Shown here: in pieces, positions 18,844-27,488 of the stretch
How the letters are laid out: each line of letters begins with the position of its first letter
How positions within the stretch are numbered: the first letter of the stretch is position 1
NCBI RefSeq assembly: GCF_024652905.1
Contig: NZ_CP102428.1
Span: 2,678,501 to 2,742,500 of the forward strand
From: Pseudomonas oryzihabitans
GTDB lineage: Bacteria; Pseudomonadota; Gammaproteobacteria; Pseudomonadales; Pseudomonadaceae
Direction of reading: 5' to 3'
DNA length: 64,000 bases
Program-made: the position numbers and the translations under genes
The notes under the pieces: model-generated
The model's database searches: none
Told to the model about the DNA's origin: nothing
Seen by the model: the letters and a program-made list of their open reading frames with translations, nothing else

Positions 18844-20285
18844 GTGCGGTCTCCGGTCAGCTGGTCATTGGGATTGTCTTCTTCCAGGCCGCCATCGGCG
18901 CCGGACAGCGGACGCTTGGGATGACGATCGGTGCCCGGGCCGCCGGAGGTGGGCAGGTCGCCTTCACCGGTGTGCGGACCCTTGCCGATCATGCGCAGGG
19001 CATAGAGGGTGCCGATGCCGAACACGGCGAAGTAGACCACCACGAAGGCCACCAGGGTGATGCTCAACTGGGTGACGCTGTGGTTGGATACCCCGTCCTT
19101 GGTGCGCAACAGGCCGTAGACGATCCACGGCTGGCGGCCCACCTCGGTGGTGAACCAGCCGGCCAGCAGGGCGATGAGGCCGACCGGGCCCATGCAGGTG
19201 ACCAGGCGCAGGAAGCCGCGGGTCTCGTACAGCTTGCCGCGCCAGCGCAGCCAGGCGCTCCACAGACCGGCAGCGATCATCAGCATGCCCAGGGCGACCA
19301 TGATGCGGAACGACCAGAACACCACATAGGCCGGCGGCCGGTCTTCCTTGGGGAAGTCCTTGAGCGCCGGGATCGGCTCGGTGAGGCTGTGCTTGAGGAT
19401 CAGGCTGCCGAGCACCGGGATCTCCAGCTTGAAGCGGGTTTCCTCGCGCTCCATGTCCGGCCAGCCGAACAGGATCAGCGGAGTCGCTTCGCCCGGAGGA
19501 TTCTCCCAGTGGCCCTCCATCGCGGCGATCTTGGCCGGCTGGTGCTCCAGGGTGTTGAGGCCATGGGCGTCGCCAACGAACGCCTGGATGGGCGCTACCA
19601 GCAGCGCCATCCACATGGCCATGGAGAACATCTTGCGCACCGCCGGGTTGTCGTTGCCGCGCAGCAGGTGCCAAGCCGCCGAGGCGCCGACCAGGAAGGC
19701 CACCGACAGGTAGGCGGCGATGGTCATGTGCGCCCAGCGGAAGGGGAACGACGGGTTGAAGATCACCGCCAGCCAGTCCACCGGGACGATGCGACCATCG
19801 ACGATCTCGTAGCCACTCGGGGTGTGCATCCAGCTGTTGGACGACAGGATCCAGAAGGTTGACATCAGGGTGCCGATGGCGACCATGACCGTCGAGAAGA
19901 AGTGCAGGCCGCGGCCCACGCGATTCCAGCCGAACAGCATGACGCCGAGGAAGCCGGCTTCGATGAAGAAGGCGGTGAGCACCTCGTAGGTCAGCAGCGG
20001 ACCGGTCACGGCGCCGGCATAGTCGGCGAAACCGCTCCAGTTGGTGCCGAACTCATAGGCCATCACCAGACCGGACACCACGCCCATGCCGAAGAAGATC
20101 GCGAAGATCTTTAGCCAGAAGTGATACAGATCCTTGTAGACGTGGTTGTCGGTCTTCAGCCAGAGCCCTTCGAGCACGGCGAGAAAGCTCGCGGTACCGA
20201 TGGACAGCGCCGGGAAGACGATGTGGAAGGACACGGTGAAGGCGAACTGGATCCGGGCGAGATCCAGGGCTTCGAGGCCGAACAT
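18840..20285 (-). CDS. cioA: Cyanide-insensitive bd-type quinol oxidase subunit I
   Basis: A 481-residue haem-bearing subunit. Visible are the N-terminal ALDLARIQFAFTVSFHIVFP segment with the haem-ligand histidine, GWNRVGRGLHFFST, and the haem b558 methionine/histidine region near MEGHWE. The quinol-binding Q loop is short, without the C-terminal insert of E. coli CydA, which places it in the CIO group used by pseudomonads under low oxygen or cyanide. cioA, cioB and DUF2474 overlap and form one operon transcribed leftward. Confidence 0.93.
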   Translation of the reverse strand: MFGLEALDLARIQFAFTVSFHIVFPALSIGTASFLAVLEGLWLKTDNHVYKDLYHFWLKIFAIFFGMGVVSGLVMAYEFGTNWSGFADYAGAVTGPLLTYEVLTAFFIEAGFLGVMLFGWNRVGRGLHFFSTVMVAIGTLMSTFWILSSNSWMHTPSGYEIVDGRIVPVDWLAVIFNPSFPFRWAHMTIAAYLSVAFLVGASAAWHLLRGNDNPAVRKMFSMAMWMALLVAPIQAFVGDAHGLNTLEHQPAKIAAMEGHWENPPGEATPLILFGWPDMEREETRFKLEIPVLGSLILKHSLTEPIPALKDFPKEDRPPAYVVFWSFRIMVALGMLMIAAGLWSAWLRWRGKLYETRGFLRLVTCMGPVGLIALLAGWFTTEVGRQPWIVYGLLRTKDGVSNHSVTQLSITLVAFVVVYFAVFGIGTLYALRMIGKGPHTGEGDLPTSGGPGTDRHPKRPLSGADGGLEEDNPNDQLTGDRT

Positions 20286-20763
20286 AGCTATTCCTCTCAG
20301 GCACGCCGGCTGTCGAGGGCAGCCGGTCGAGATGACGCTGACCGAGGTTCGAACCTCCGGCGTCGCCTGGGGTTCTAGCGGGACGCTAAAAAGGCGGCGC
20401 CGCTGCTAGCCCAAAGGACCAGGTCGGAAGCTGACGTGGATCAACGTCAGGCTTTAGAATAGTCCTCCTGGATACATTTGCTTACGTGGTTCGATGTCGC
20501 ATCGGGCAGGCTGTCGCACCCCAAGGACGGTGTTTCGGCAGTCACCTACTCCATTGGACGGCGCTTTTTGCTTCTGGACGTCGTGGCCACGCCTCGCCAT
20601 ACCTCTGCCATGCCGCGTCGTCGCGCCTGGCCCCATGGACGCGCCGAACCGCAAGAATCACTCGCCACCCCTCAAGTGAACTGCTGAACCACCACGGCAA
20701 GTTGTCTGACGATTAGCCTTGAGGTGGCCTAAGATGCCGCCTCTGTCCCCGCGAGTCCCTGCC
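20286..20763. other. Regulatory gap between cioA and an MFS gene
   Basis: This 478-bp divergent region should hold the cioA promoter and that of the rightward MFS gene. Two palindromes stand out: GAGGTTCGAACCTC at 20344-20357 and CTGACGT-N6-ACGTCAG at 20431-20450. The reading frames within the gap have atypical composition and no ribosome sites, so I call no gene. Confidence 0.5.
20431..20450. promoter_or_regulatory. Perfect inverted repeat upstream of cioA
   Basis: CTGACGT (20431-20437) and ACGTCAG (20444-20450) are exact inverse copies with six bases between, about 145 bp before the cioA start. The spacing fits a dimeric regulator. It is not a consensus ANR box (TTGAT-N4-ATCAA), although one half-site like ATCAA is present in it. 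The regulator is unknown. Confidence 0.4.
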
Positions 20764-21993
20764 ATGTCCGGCGATACCCTGCAGTTGCGTCACCATCGTC
20801 CCTTCGTCGCCTTCTGGTTCGCCCGCATCTGCACCGCCGGCAGCTTCCAGATGCTTACCGTGGCCATCGGCTGGCACCTCTATTCCCTGACCGGCAACGT
20901 GCTCGACCTCGGCCTGGTGGGGCTGGTGGAGTTCCTGCCGCGGGTGCTGTTCATGCTGCACACCGGCCATGTCGCCGATCGCTACGACCGCCGCCGGGTG
21001 GCGGCCCTCTGCCAGACCGGCCAGGGGCTGATCGCCCTGGTGCTGCTGGTGGGCAGCCTGAATCAGGCGGTCACCCGCGAGCTGATCTTCATCCTGGCCT
21101 TCTGCCTGGGCACCGCGCGCGCCTTCGAGCAGCCCACCACCCAGGCGCTGCTGCCCAACATCGTGCCGCCTTCGATCTTTCCGCGCGCCATCGCCGCCGC
21201 GGCCTCGGCCATGCAGGGCGCCACCATCATCGCCCCGGCGCTGGGCGGCCTGCTCTATGCCCTGGGCGCCGCCTGGGTCTACGGCCCGGCCGTGGTGCTC
21301 TATGGCATCGCCATCCTGCTGGTCACGAGTCTGCCGGCGCGGCAGACGCCCAGCCAGAAGGAAAAGCCGACCCTGGAAAACCTGCTGGCCGGCATCCGCT
21401 TCATCAGGAGTCGCCCGGACGTGCTCGGCGCCATTTCCCTGGATCTGTTCGCCGTGCTCCTGGGCGGCGCCACCGCTCTGCTGCCGGTGTTCGCCGCCGA
21501 CATCCTGCTCACCGGACCCTGGGGCCTGGGCCTGCTGCGCTCGGCACCGGCCGTGGGCGCCCTGGGCATGTCCTTTCTGCTCGCCTATGTCAGTCTCAAT
21601 CGCCACGTGGGTCGCATCATGTTCGGCTCGGTGGCGCTGTTCGGCGTCGCCACCATCGCCTTCGGCCTGTCCACCTCGCTATGGTTCTCGCTGGGTACCC
21701 TGGTGGTTCTCGGCGCCGCCGACATGGTCAGCGTGGTGATCCGCAGCTCCTTCGTGCAGCTGGAAACCCCGGATGCCATGCGCGGCCGGGTCAGTGCGGT
21801 CAACGGCCTGTTCATCGGTGCCTCCAACCAGCTCGGCGAATTCGAATCGGGGGTCACCGCGCACTTCTTCGGCACGGTGCCGGCGGTGGTGCTGGGTGGC
21901 GTCGGCACTCTGGTGATCACCGGGGTCTGGATGAAGCTGTTCCCGGGCCTGGCCAGGCGCGACCGGCTGATGGAGCCGCGCCAGGACGGTTGA
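20764..21993 (+). CDS. MFS transporter (EntS-like exporter family)
   Basis: A 409-residue inner-membrane protein with about 12 helices. It has the MFS loop motif in HVADRYDRRRVAAL between TM2 and TM3 and a family-typical FEQPTTQALLPNIVP segment, as in EntS-type exporters. The start is ATG 20764; an in-frame upstream extension exists but has no ribosome site. No siderophore genes are nearby, so the substrate is open: small drug, siderophore or metabolite. Confidence 0.85.
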   Translation: MSGDTLQLRHHRPFVAFWFARICTAGSFQMLTVAIGWHLYSLTGNVLDLGLVGLVEFLPRVLFMLHTGHVADRYDRRRVAALCQTGQGLIALVLLVGSLNQAVTRELIFILAFCLGTARAFEQPTTQALLPNIVPPSIFPRAIAAAASAMQGATIIAPALGGLLYALGAAWVYGPAVVLYGIAILLVTSLPARQTPSQKEKPTLENLLAGIRFIRSRPDVLGAISLDLFAVLLGGATALLPVFAADILLTGPWGLGLLRSAPAVGALGMSFLLAYVSLNRHVGRIMFGSVALFGVATIAFGLSTSLWFSLGTLVVLGAADMVSVVIRSSFVQLETPDAMRGRVSAVNGLFIGASNQLGEFESGVTAHFFGTVPAVVLGGVGTLVITGVWMKLFPGLARRDRLMEPRQDG

Positions 21994-22080
21994 ATCCAGT
22001 CCTGTCACCCGAATTGCCACTCATACCCAGGGGATGACCGCTCGCTCCGGAATAACCTTATCGCGCAAACCTTTGTCGCA

Positions 22081-22102
22081 AAATGTGATCCATGTCACAT
22101 CC
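22081..22102 (+). promoter_or_regulatory. Consensus Vfr/CRP-type binding site
   Basis: TGTGATCCATGTCACA at 22084-22099 matches TGTGA-N6-TCACA exactly, and the flanks (AAA before, TCC after) also fit the extended consensus in part. It lies 23 bp before the start codon of the chemoreceptor gene. That is very close, so a Vfr-cAMP complex here might repress or act on a promoter that overlaps it; activation from this position would be unusual. Confidence 0.7.
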
Positions 22103-22122
22103 TTTCAAGCGTTGAGGTCTGC

Positions 22123-23769
22123 ATGCGTACCCCTCTTTCCATGGCCGCCCGCCTGGGCCTGGGCTTCGGCCTGATCCTGGTGCTGATGCTGCTGATCACC
22201 CTGGTGGGCGTTCAGCGCGTCGGCGTCATCGACGACACCCTGACCGCTGTCAGCCAGGGCGCCAGCGTCAAGCAGCGCTATGCCATCAACTTCCGCGGCA
22301 GCGTGCACGACCGCGCCATCGCCATTCGCGATACGGTGCTGATCCACGACGCCGCGCCCCTGGCCAATCGCCTGGCCGACATCGACCGACTCAAGGCCTT
22401 CTATCGCCAGTCCGCCGAGCCCATGGATCAGCTGTTCGTCAGCCAGGGCGCCACCGCCGAGGAACAGCGCCTGCTGGCGGCCATCAAGGACATCGAAGGC
22501 ACCGCCCTGCCCCTGACCGACCGCCTGCTGCAACTGCGCCAGACCGGTGATCTGGAAGGCGCCCGGGTGTTCCTGCTGGAGCGCGTCTCGCCGGCCTATG
22601 TCGAGTGGCTCAAGCGCATCAATGCGCTCATCGATCACGAGGAGGCCATCGCCAGCGGTCATCTGACCGAGGTGCGCGGCATCGCCGGCGGCTTCCGCTG
22701 GCTGATGCTGGTGACCTGTGCCCTCGCCTTGCTGCTGAGCGTGGCCGTTTCCGTCCTGATCATCCGTCAGATGGGGGCGACCCTGGGCGGCGAACCCCAC
22801 GCCGTGGCCGCCGCCATCCGCCGGCTGGCCGAGGGCCGGCTGGACGAGCGCCCTGCCACCCGTCACCCGGACAGCGTCATGGGCACCCTGGGCAGCGCCA
22901 CCGCACACCTGGGCGAGACCATCGTCCAGGTGCGCCATACCGCCAGCTCGGTCGCCACGGCGGCGGCCCAGCTGCAAGGCACCGCCCAGACCAACCAGCG
23001 CCACACCGATGTGCAGTCCAACCAGGCCCAGCACATGGCCGCGGCGGTCACCGAGCTGGCCGCCACCATTGGCGAGGTCGCCGGCTACGCAGCCCAGGCC
23101 GCCCAGGCCACCGGCAATGCCAGCGCCCAGGTGGACACCGGCAATCAGTTGGTGACCCGTTCCGGCCAGGCCATCGGCCAGCTGGTGCAGGCGCTGGAGC
23201 AGGCCAGCGTCACCGTGCAACAGGTATCCAGCGACAGCGCCAGCATCGAGAACATCGTCGCCGTCATCAACGGCATCGCCGAGCAGACCAATCTGCTGGC
23301 GCTGAATGCCGCCATCGAGGCCGCTCGCGCCGGTGAGCAGGGCCGTGGCTTCGCCGTGGTCGCCGACGAGGTGCGCAACCTGGCCACCCGCACCCAGGAA
23401 TCGACCCGCGAGATCCGCGCCATGATCGCCACCCTGCAGGAAGGCGCCGGGCGGGCTTCGGCGCAGATGGAAGAGAGCCGCAGCCAGGCCCACGAGACCG
23501 CCGCGCTGACCCAGCGCGCCGTCGCTGCCCTGGCGGCCATCCAGGCGGACGTCGGCTCGGTGAACGCCATGAATGCGCAGATCGCCACCGCCGCGGCCCA
23601 GCAGACCGCCGTGGCCGAAGAGGTCAACGAGAACATCAACCGCATCCATGCCGCCACCCTGGAAACCGCCAGCGGTTCGCAGCAGATCGCCGGCGCCAGT
23701 CGCCAGCTGGCGGAACTGGCCGAGGATCTGGAGCGGCGCATGAGCCTGTTCCGCACGGCCTCGGCCTGA
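22123..23769 (+). CDS. Methyl-accepting chemotaxis protein
   Basis: A 548-residue chemoreceptor. TM1 covers about residues 9-29, a helical periplasmic domain of about 160 residues follows (four-helix-bundle type by its heptad pattern), TM2 is near residues 190-212, then a HAMP-like linker. The conserved signalling hairpin has [20 protein letters not shown] at about residues 384-403, and [16 protein letters not shown] follows it. No obvious CheR-tethering pentapeptide is at the C-terminus (RTASA). GAGG precedes the ATG. The Vfr-type box upstream suggests cAMP control. Ligand unknown. Confidence 0.93.
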   Translation: MRTPLSMAARLGLGFGLILVLMLLITLVGVQRVGVIDDTLTAVSQGASVKQRYAINFRGSVHDRAIAIRDTVLIHDAAPLANRLADIDRLKAFYRQSAEPMDQLFVSQGATAEEQRLLAAIKDIEGTALPLTDRLLQLRQTGDLEGARVFLLERVSPAYVEWLKRINALIDHEEAIASGHLTEVRGIAGGFRWLMLVTCALALLLSVAVSVLIIRQMGATLGGEPHAVAAAIRRLAEGRLDERPATRHPDSVMGTLGSATAHLGETIVQVRHTASSVATAAAQLQGTAQTNQRHTDVQSNQAQHMAAAVTELAATIGEVAGYAAQAAQATGNASAQVDTGNQLVTRSGQAIGQLVQALEQASVTVQQVSSDSASIENIVAVINGIAEQTNLLALNAAIEAARAGEQGRGFAVVADEVRNLATRTQESTREIRAMIATLQEGAGRASAQMEESRSQAHETAALTQRAVAALAAIQADVGSVNAMNAQIATAAAQQTAVAEEVNENINRIHAATLETASGSQQIAGASRQLAELAEDLERRMSLFRTASA

Positions 23770-23854
23770 ACATCCGGCAACGTCTGCGGGCTGAACCTAG
23801 ACGCGAGCGTGGCGGTCAGCAGTCAGACACCTTTTCCCGCGCAGGAGTCTGGAC

Positions 23855-24658
23855 ATGCAGCTTTCCCTCAACGGCCAGGTCGCCCTGGTCACCGGCGGCA
23901 GTTCCGGGATCGGTGCCGCCGTCGCCGAAGCCCTGGCCAAGGCCGGTGCCGCCGTCGCCATCAACTACCACTCCAGCGCCGAACCGGCCGAGGAATTGGC
24001 CAAGCGCATCCAGGACGCCGGTGGTCGTGCCATCGCCGTGGGCGGTGACGTCGGCGACGAGGCCGCGGTCCAGGCGCTGTTCGACCGCACCCTGGAAGCC
24101 TTCGGCCGCCTGGACATCCTGGTCGCCAACTCCGGCCTGCAGAAGGATGCGGCCGTGGCCGACATGTCGCTCAAGGACTGGAACACGGTGATCAACACCA
24201 ATCTCACCGGGCAGTTCCTTTGCGCCCGGGCGGCGATCCGCCAGTTCCGCCAGCAGGGCCGCGACGAAAGCATCTCCCGCGCCCTGGGCAAGATCATCCA
24301 CATGAGCTCGGTCCACGAGGTCATCCCCTGGGCCGGCCACGTCAACTACGCCGCCTCCAAGGGCGGGGTCAACCTGCTGATGCGCAGCCTGGCTCAGGAA
24401 GTGGCCGCCGAAGGCATCCGCGTCAACAGCATCGCCCCGGGCGCCATCGCCACCGCCATCAACGAAGAGGTGACCGGTGACGAGGCCAAGGCACGCGAAC
24501 TGCTCAAGCTGATCCCCTACAAGCGCGTCGGCCATGTCGACGATGTGGGCAACGTGGCGGTCTTTCTCGCCAGCGACCTGGCCGACTACATCGTCGGCAC
24601 CACCCTGTTCGTCGACGGCGGCATGTGCCTCTATCCGGGATTCGAAGACAATGGCTGA
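23855..24658 (+). CDS. SDR oxidoreductase, glucose 1-dehydrogenase-like
   Basis: A 267-residue short-chain dehydrogenase. The NAD(P) motif TGGSSGIG is at residues 14-21, the NSG motif replaces NAG in ILVANSGLQ, the catalytic serine is in HMSSVHE, and tyrosine and lysine are in NYAASKGG. The C-terminal SDLADYIVGTTLFVDGGMCLYPGF resembles Bacillus-type glucose 1-dehydrogenases. It would oxidise a sugar or other alcohol. AGGAGT precedes the ATG. Its last eight bases overlap the glycosidase gene, so the two are coupled. Confidence 0.9.
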   Translation: MQLSLNGQVALVTGGSSGIGAAVAEALAKAGAAVAINYHSSAEPAEELAKRIQDAGGRAIAVGGDVGDEAAVQALFDRTLEAFGRLDILVANSGLQKDAAVADMSLKDWNTVINTNLTGQFLCARAAIRQFRQQGRDESISRALGKIIHMSSVHEVIPWAGHVNYAASKGGVNLLMRSLAQEVAAEGIRVNSIAPGAIATAINEEVTGDEAKARELLKLIPYKRVGHVDDVGNVAVFLASDLADYIVGTTLFVDGGMCLYPGFEDNG

Positions 24659-26480
24659 TTCCTCCTCCGTGCACGCCCGCCGCAGTATCGGCGCCCACGG
24701 TGTCATCGGCGACCTGCGCACCTGTGCCCTGGTCGCCACCGACGGCACCATCGACCACTTCTGCTGGCCGAATCTGGACAGCCCCTCGGTATTCGCCGCC
24801 CTGCTCGATTCGGAAAAGGCCGGCTACTTCAGCCTGGCCCCGGTCTGGGAAGACGCCCGCGAGCAGCAGCTCTACCTACCCGATACCAACATCCTGCAGA
24901 CCCGCTGGCTGTCGGCGGACGGCGTCGCCGAGGTCACCGACCTGATGCCGGTGTGCAGCAGCGAGGACACCAAGCCGCGCATCGTCCGCCGCGTGCAGGT
25001 GGTGGCCGGACGCTGCCGCTTCCGCCTGGTCTGCGCCCCGGCCCACGACTATGCTCGCGCCGAGACCCGCGCGCGCCTGGTGGAGGGCGGCGCGCTGTTC
25101 GAGGCCCAAGGCCAGCCAACCCTGCGCCTGGCCTCGAGCGTCACCCTGCAGGTGGACGGCAACGCCGCCCTGGCCGAATTCGAACTGGAGCAGGGGCAGC
25201 AGCTGGATTTCGTCTTTGGCTGCAAGGAAGACGACAAGGTCGTCGCCGGCCAGAGCGATCTCTGCTTCGAGGACACCCTCTCCTACTGGACCTCCTGGGC
25301 GGCCAAGAGTCACTACCAGGGCCGCTGGCGCGAGATGGTCACCCGCTCGGCCCTCGCGCTGAAGCTACTGACCTCCTGCAAGCACGGTTCCATCGCCGCG
25401 GCCGCCACCTTCAGCCTGCCCGAAGCCCTGGGCGGTGAGCGCAACTGGGACTATCGCGCCTCCTGGATCCGCGACGCCTCCTTTACCGTCTACGCCTTCA
25501 TGCGCCTGGGCTACACCCAGGAAGCCAAGGATTTCACCCACTGGGTTGGCCAGTGCGTGGAAAACAGCCACAACGCCCCGGAAAAGCTGCAGATCATGTA
25601 TCGCCTGGACGGCGGCCTGGACCTGCCCGAGGAAACCCTCGACCACCTGGCGGGCTATGCCAATTCGAGTCCGGTGCGCATCGGCAACGAGGCCTACCAG
25701 CAGATTCAGCTGGACATCTATGGCGAGCTGATGGACGCCATCTACCTGTCCAACAAGTATGGCGAAGCCATCTCCCACCATGGCTGGAAGGACGTGGTGC
25801 GGATGATCGACCACGTCTGCGAGAACTGGAACCAACCCGATGCCGGTATCTGGGAGATGCGCGGCGATCCCGAGCACTTCCTGCATTCACGGCTGATGTG
25901 CTGGGTGGCCATCGACCGCGCCATGCGGCTGTCGGTCAAGCGTTCGCTGCCGATGCCCTATGAACGCTGGTACGCCGCGCGCGCCGCCATCCAGGAAGAC
26001 ATCTGGGACAACTTCTGGAACGCCGAACTGGGGCACTTCACCTCGACCCGCCACGGCAGGAGCCTGGACGCCGCCCTGCTGCTGATGCCCCTGGTGCGCT
26101 TCGTCAGCGCCACCGATCCCATGTGGCTGTCCACCCTGGACGCCATCAAGACCAACCTGGCCTATGACGGCATGATCCGTCGCTACAACCCGGCCGATAC
26201 GCCGGCGGACAACCTCAAGGGCGAAGAAGGTGCCTTCGTCGCCTGCTCCTTCTGGTACGTCGAATGCCTGGCCCGCGCCGGTCGTGTCGACGAAGCCCAC
26301 CTGGAGTTCGAAAAACTGCTGGGCTATGCCAACCCCCTGGGCCTCTACGCCGAGGAACTGGACAAGCGCGGCTACCCGCTGGGCAACCTGCCCCAGGCCC
26401 TGTCACACCTGGCCCTGATCAGCACCGCCTTCTTCCTGGATCGCAAGCTGAGCGGCAAGGATCCGCAATGGCAGCCGTAG
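24651..26480 (+). CDS. Glycoside hydrolase family 15 protein (trehalase/glucoamylase-like)
   Basis: A 609-residue cytoplasmic enzyme. An N-terminal beta-sandwich (about residues 1-230) starts IGDLRTCALVATDGTIDHFCWP, and the (alpha/alpha)6 barrel follows with GGERNWDYRASWIRDASFT. Candidate catalytic glutamates are in GIWEMRGDPEHF and GEEGAFVACSFWYVE. The family includes trehalases and glucoamylases that release glucose; the product would fit the glucose-dehydrogenase-like partner encoded just upstream. The start at 24651 gives an 8-bp overlap with that gene. No signal peptide. Confidence 0.9.
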   Translation: MADSSSVHARRSIGAHGVIGDLRTCALVATDGTIDHFCWPNLDSPSVFAALLDSEKAGYFSLAPVWEDAREQQLYLPDTNILQTRWLSADGVAEVTDLMPVCSSEDTKPRIVRRVQVVAGRCRFRLVCAPAHDYARAETRARLVEGGALFEAQGQPTLRLASSVTLQVDGNAALAEFELEQGQQLDFVFGCKEDDKVVAGQSDLCFEDTLSYWTSWAAKSHYQGRWREMVTRSALALKLLTSCKHGSIAAAATFSLPEALGGERNWDYRASWIRDASFTVYAFMRLGYTQEAKDFTHWVGQCVENSHNAPEKLQIMYRLDGGLDLPEETLDHLAGYANSSPVRIGNEAYQQIQLDIYGELMDAIYLSNKYGEAISHHGWKDVVRMIDHVCENWNQPDAGIWEMRGDPEHFLHSRLMCWVAIDRAMRLSVKRSLPMPYERWYAARAAIQEDIWDNFWNAELGHFTSTRHGRSLDAALLLMPLVRFVSATDPMWLSTLDAIKTNLAYDGMIRRYNPADTPADNLKGEEGAFVACSFWYVECLARAGRVDEAHLEFEKLLGYANPLGLYAEELDKRGYPLGNLPQALSHLALISTAFFLDRKLSGKDPQWQP

Positions 26481-26868
26481 GGTGAGTCGATGCGGCCGCC
26501 CCTGCGGGTGCAGCCCGATAGCTGATCGCGATCCTGCTGGAGCGGATAAAGCCAGAAACCCACTCGGGCAGCCCCCTCTTCCCCTGGGAGAGGGTTGGGG
26601 TAAGGGCACAGCGCGGTACGTAGCTACTGTGGAAAAGGCTGCGCCGTTTTCCACGCTACGGTGCCAAACGAAGGTAGCCAAACGCCTGCCCGGGCAGCCC
26701 CCTCTCCCCCTGGGAGAGGGTTGGGGTGAGGGGCCGCAGCCGCAAGGTTACCCTTGAGTAATTCAGGGTTTAGACCGAGCCGCCTGCATAGCTGCAATCG
26801 CGGCCATGGGCCGCTCCTACCGGTCAACTTCGAGCAGTGATGGTGATGCCGCTGGGAAGCCAGCCTCC
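26481..26868. repeat. Intergenic repeat cluster
   Basis: The 388-bp gap holds two direct copies of a 42-bp motif at 26566-26607 and 26693-26734 (start GGGCAGCCCCCTCT, then GGGAGAGGGTTGGGGT). Between them is a hairpin with arms near GTGGAAAA (26629-26636) and TTTTCCAC (26647-26654). At 26797-26820 is one copy of a 24-bp motif, beginning ATCGCGGCC and ending CCGCTCCTAC, that recurs exactly twice at 53 kb. No gene is seen. Confidence 0.75.
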
Positions 26869-27273
26869 TCACGCCACCCGACTCTGCCCCAGCGCCTCGT
26901 TGACGCAATTGGCCATGTCATCGATATGCCAGGGTTTGGGCATGAAGCGGGTACGACCGGCGCCGCGGGGTACGGTCAGACGGTCGCCGGAGGTGAGGAT
27001 CACCGGGATATGCGGCCAACGCTGGGAGACCAACTGGGCCAAGGCCTCGCCGTCCAGCCGTCCCGGCATGCGCACATCGGTAAAGAGGATATCGATGCGG
27101 GCACCGGTCTGTTCCAGATAGCTCAAGGCCGCATCGGCGGTCGATACGGCCACCACCTGCAGATCTACCAGGGACTCCAGCGCCTCGGTGGCCAACTCCC
27201 GCAGCAACGGCTCGTCCTCTACCAGCAACAGTAGTGGGCGAGAGGAGCCGAGTGGAGAAGATGCTTGAGTCAT
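26869..27273 (-). CDS. Stand-alone response regulator receiver protein
   Basis: A 134-residue protein made of one CheY-like receiver domain. The acidic pair is E19-D20, the phosphoacceptor is D66 in LFTDVRMPG, the switch threonine is in VILTSGD, and the conserved lysine is in MPKPW. There is no output domain. A sequence of this kind is often the detached receiver of a hybrid histidine kinase, but no kinase is near. The ribosome site is weak. Confidence 0.85.
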   Translation of the reverse strand: MTQASSPLGSSRPLLLLVEDEPLLRELATEALESLVDLQVVAVSTADAALSYLEQTGARIDILFTDVRMPGRLDGEALAQLVSQRWPHIPVILTSGDRLTVPRGAGRTRFMPKPWHIDDMANCVNEALGQSRVA

Positions 27274-27420
27274 AACTTACAGACTTTGCCAAGGGGTCAC
27301 GGTTCTGACCATTCGGCCTGCGCTCGACCAAAGTCGACCACCGGCATAAGCAAGGCTTCTAGACGGCAACTTTCAGCGCTTCGCTGACTCGAAGCGTTCA
27401 CCTCAGGGGTCTCCTGTGGT

Positions 27421-27456
27421 ATTCTTTTTTAATCGAACGATCAATAAAAAAAGAAT
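27421..27456. promoter_or_regulatory. betT: AT-rich palindrome before betT, BetI-like operator
   Basis: ATTCTTTTTTAATCG and CGATCAATAAAAAAAGAAT are near-inverse arms around AA, centred at 27436-27437 and ending 33 bp before the betT start. The AT content contrasts sharply with the rest of the window. The core AATCGAACGATCAAT resembles what I recall of choline-responsive BetI operators (ATTGAACGTTCAAT). No betI gene is in the window, so this is an inference. Confidence 0.55.
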
Positions 27457-27488
27457 TCTTTCCCTTTGGCAGTTCGCAAGGAGTCCCC

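Noticed and set aside
20344-20357. GAGGTTCGAACCTC, which looks like a tRNA T-arm
   Set aside because: No acceptor stem, D-arm or anticodon arm can be found around it, and the implied T-stem has a mismatch. A plain palindrome is more likely.
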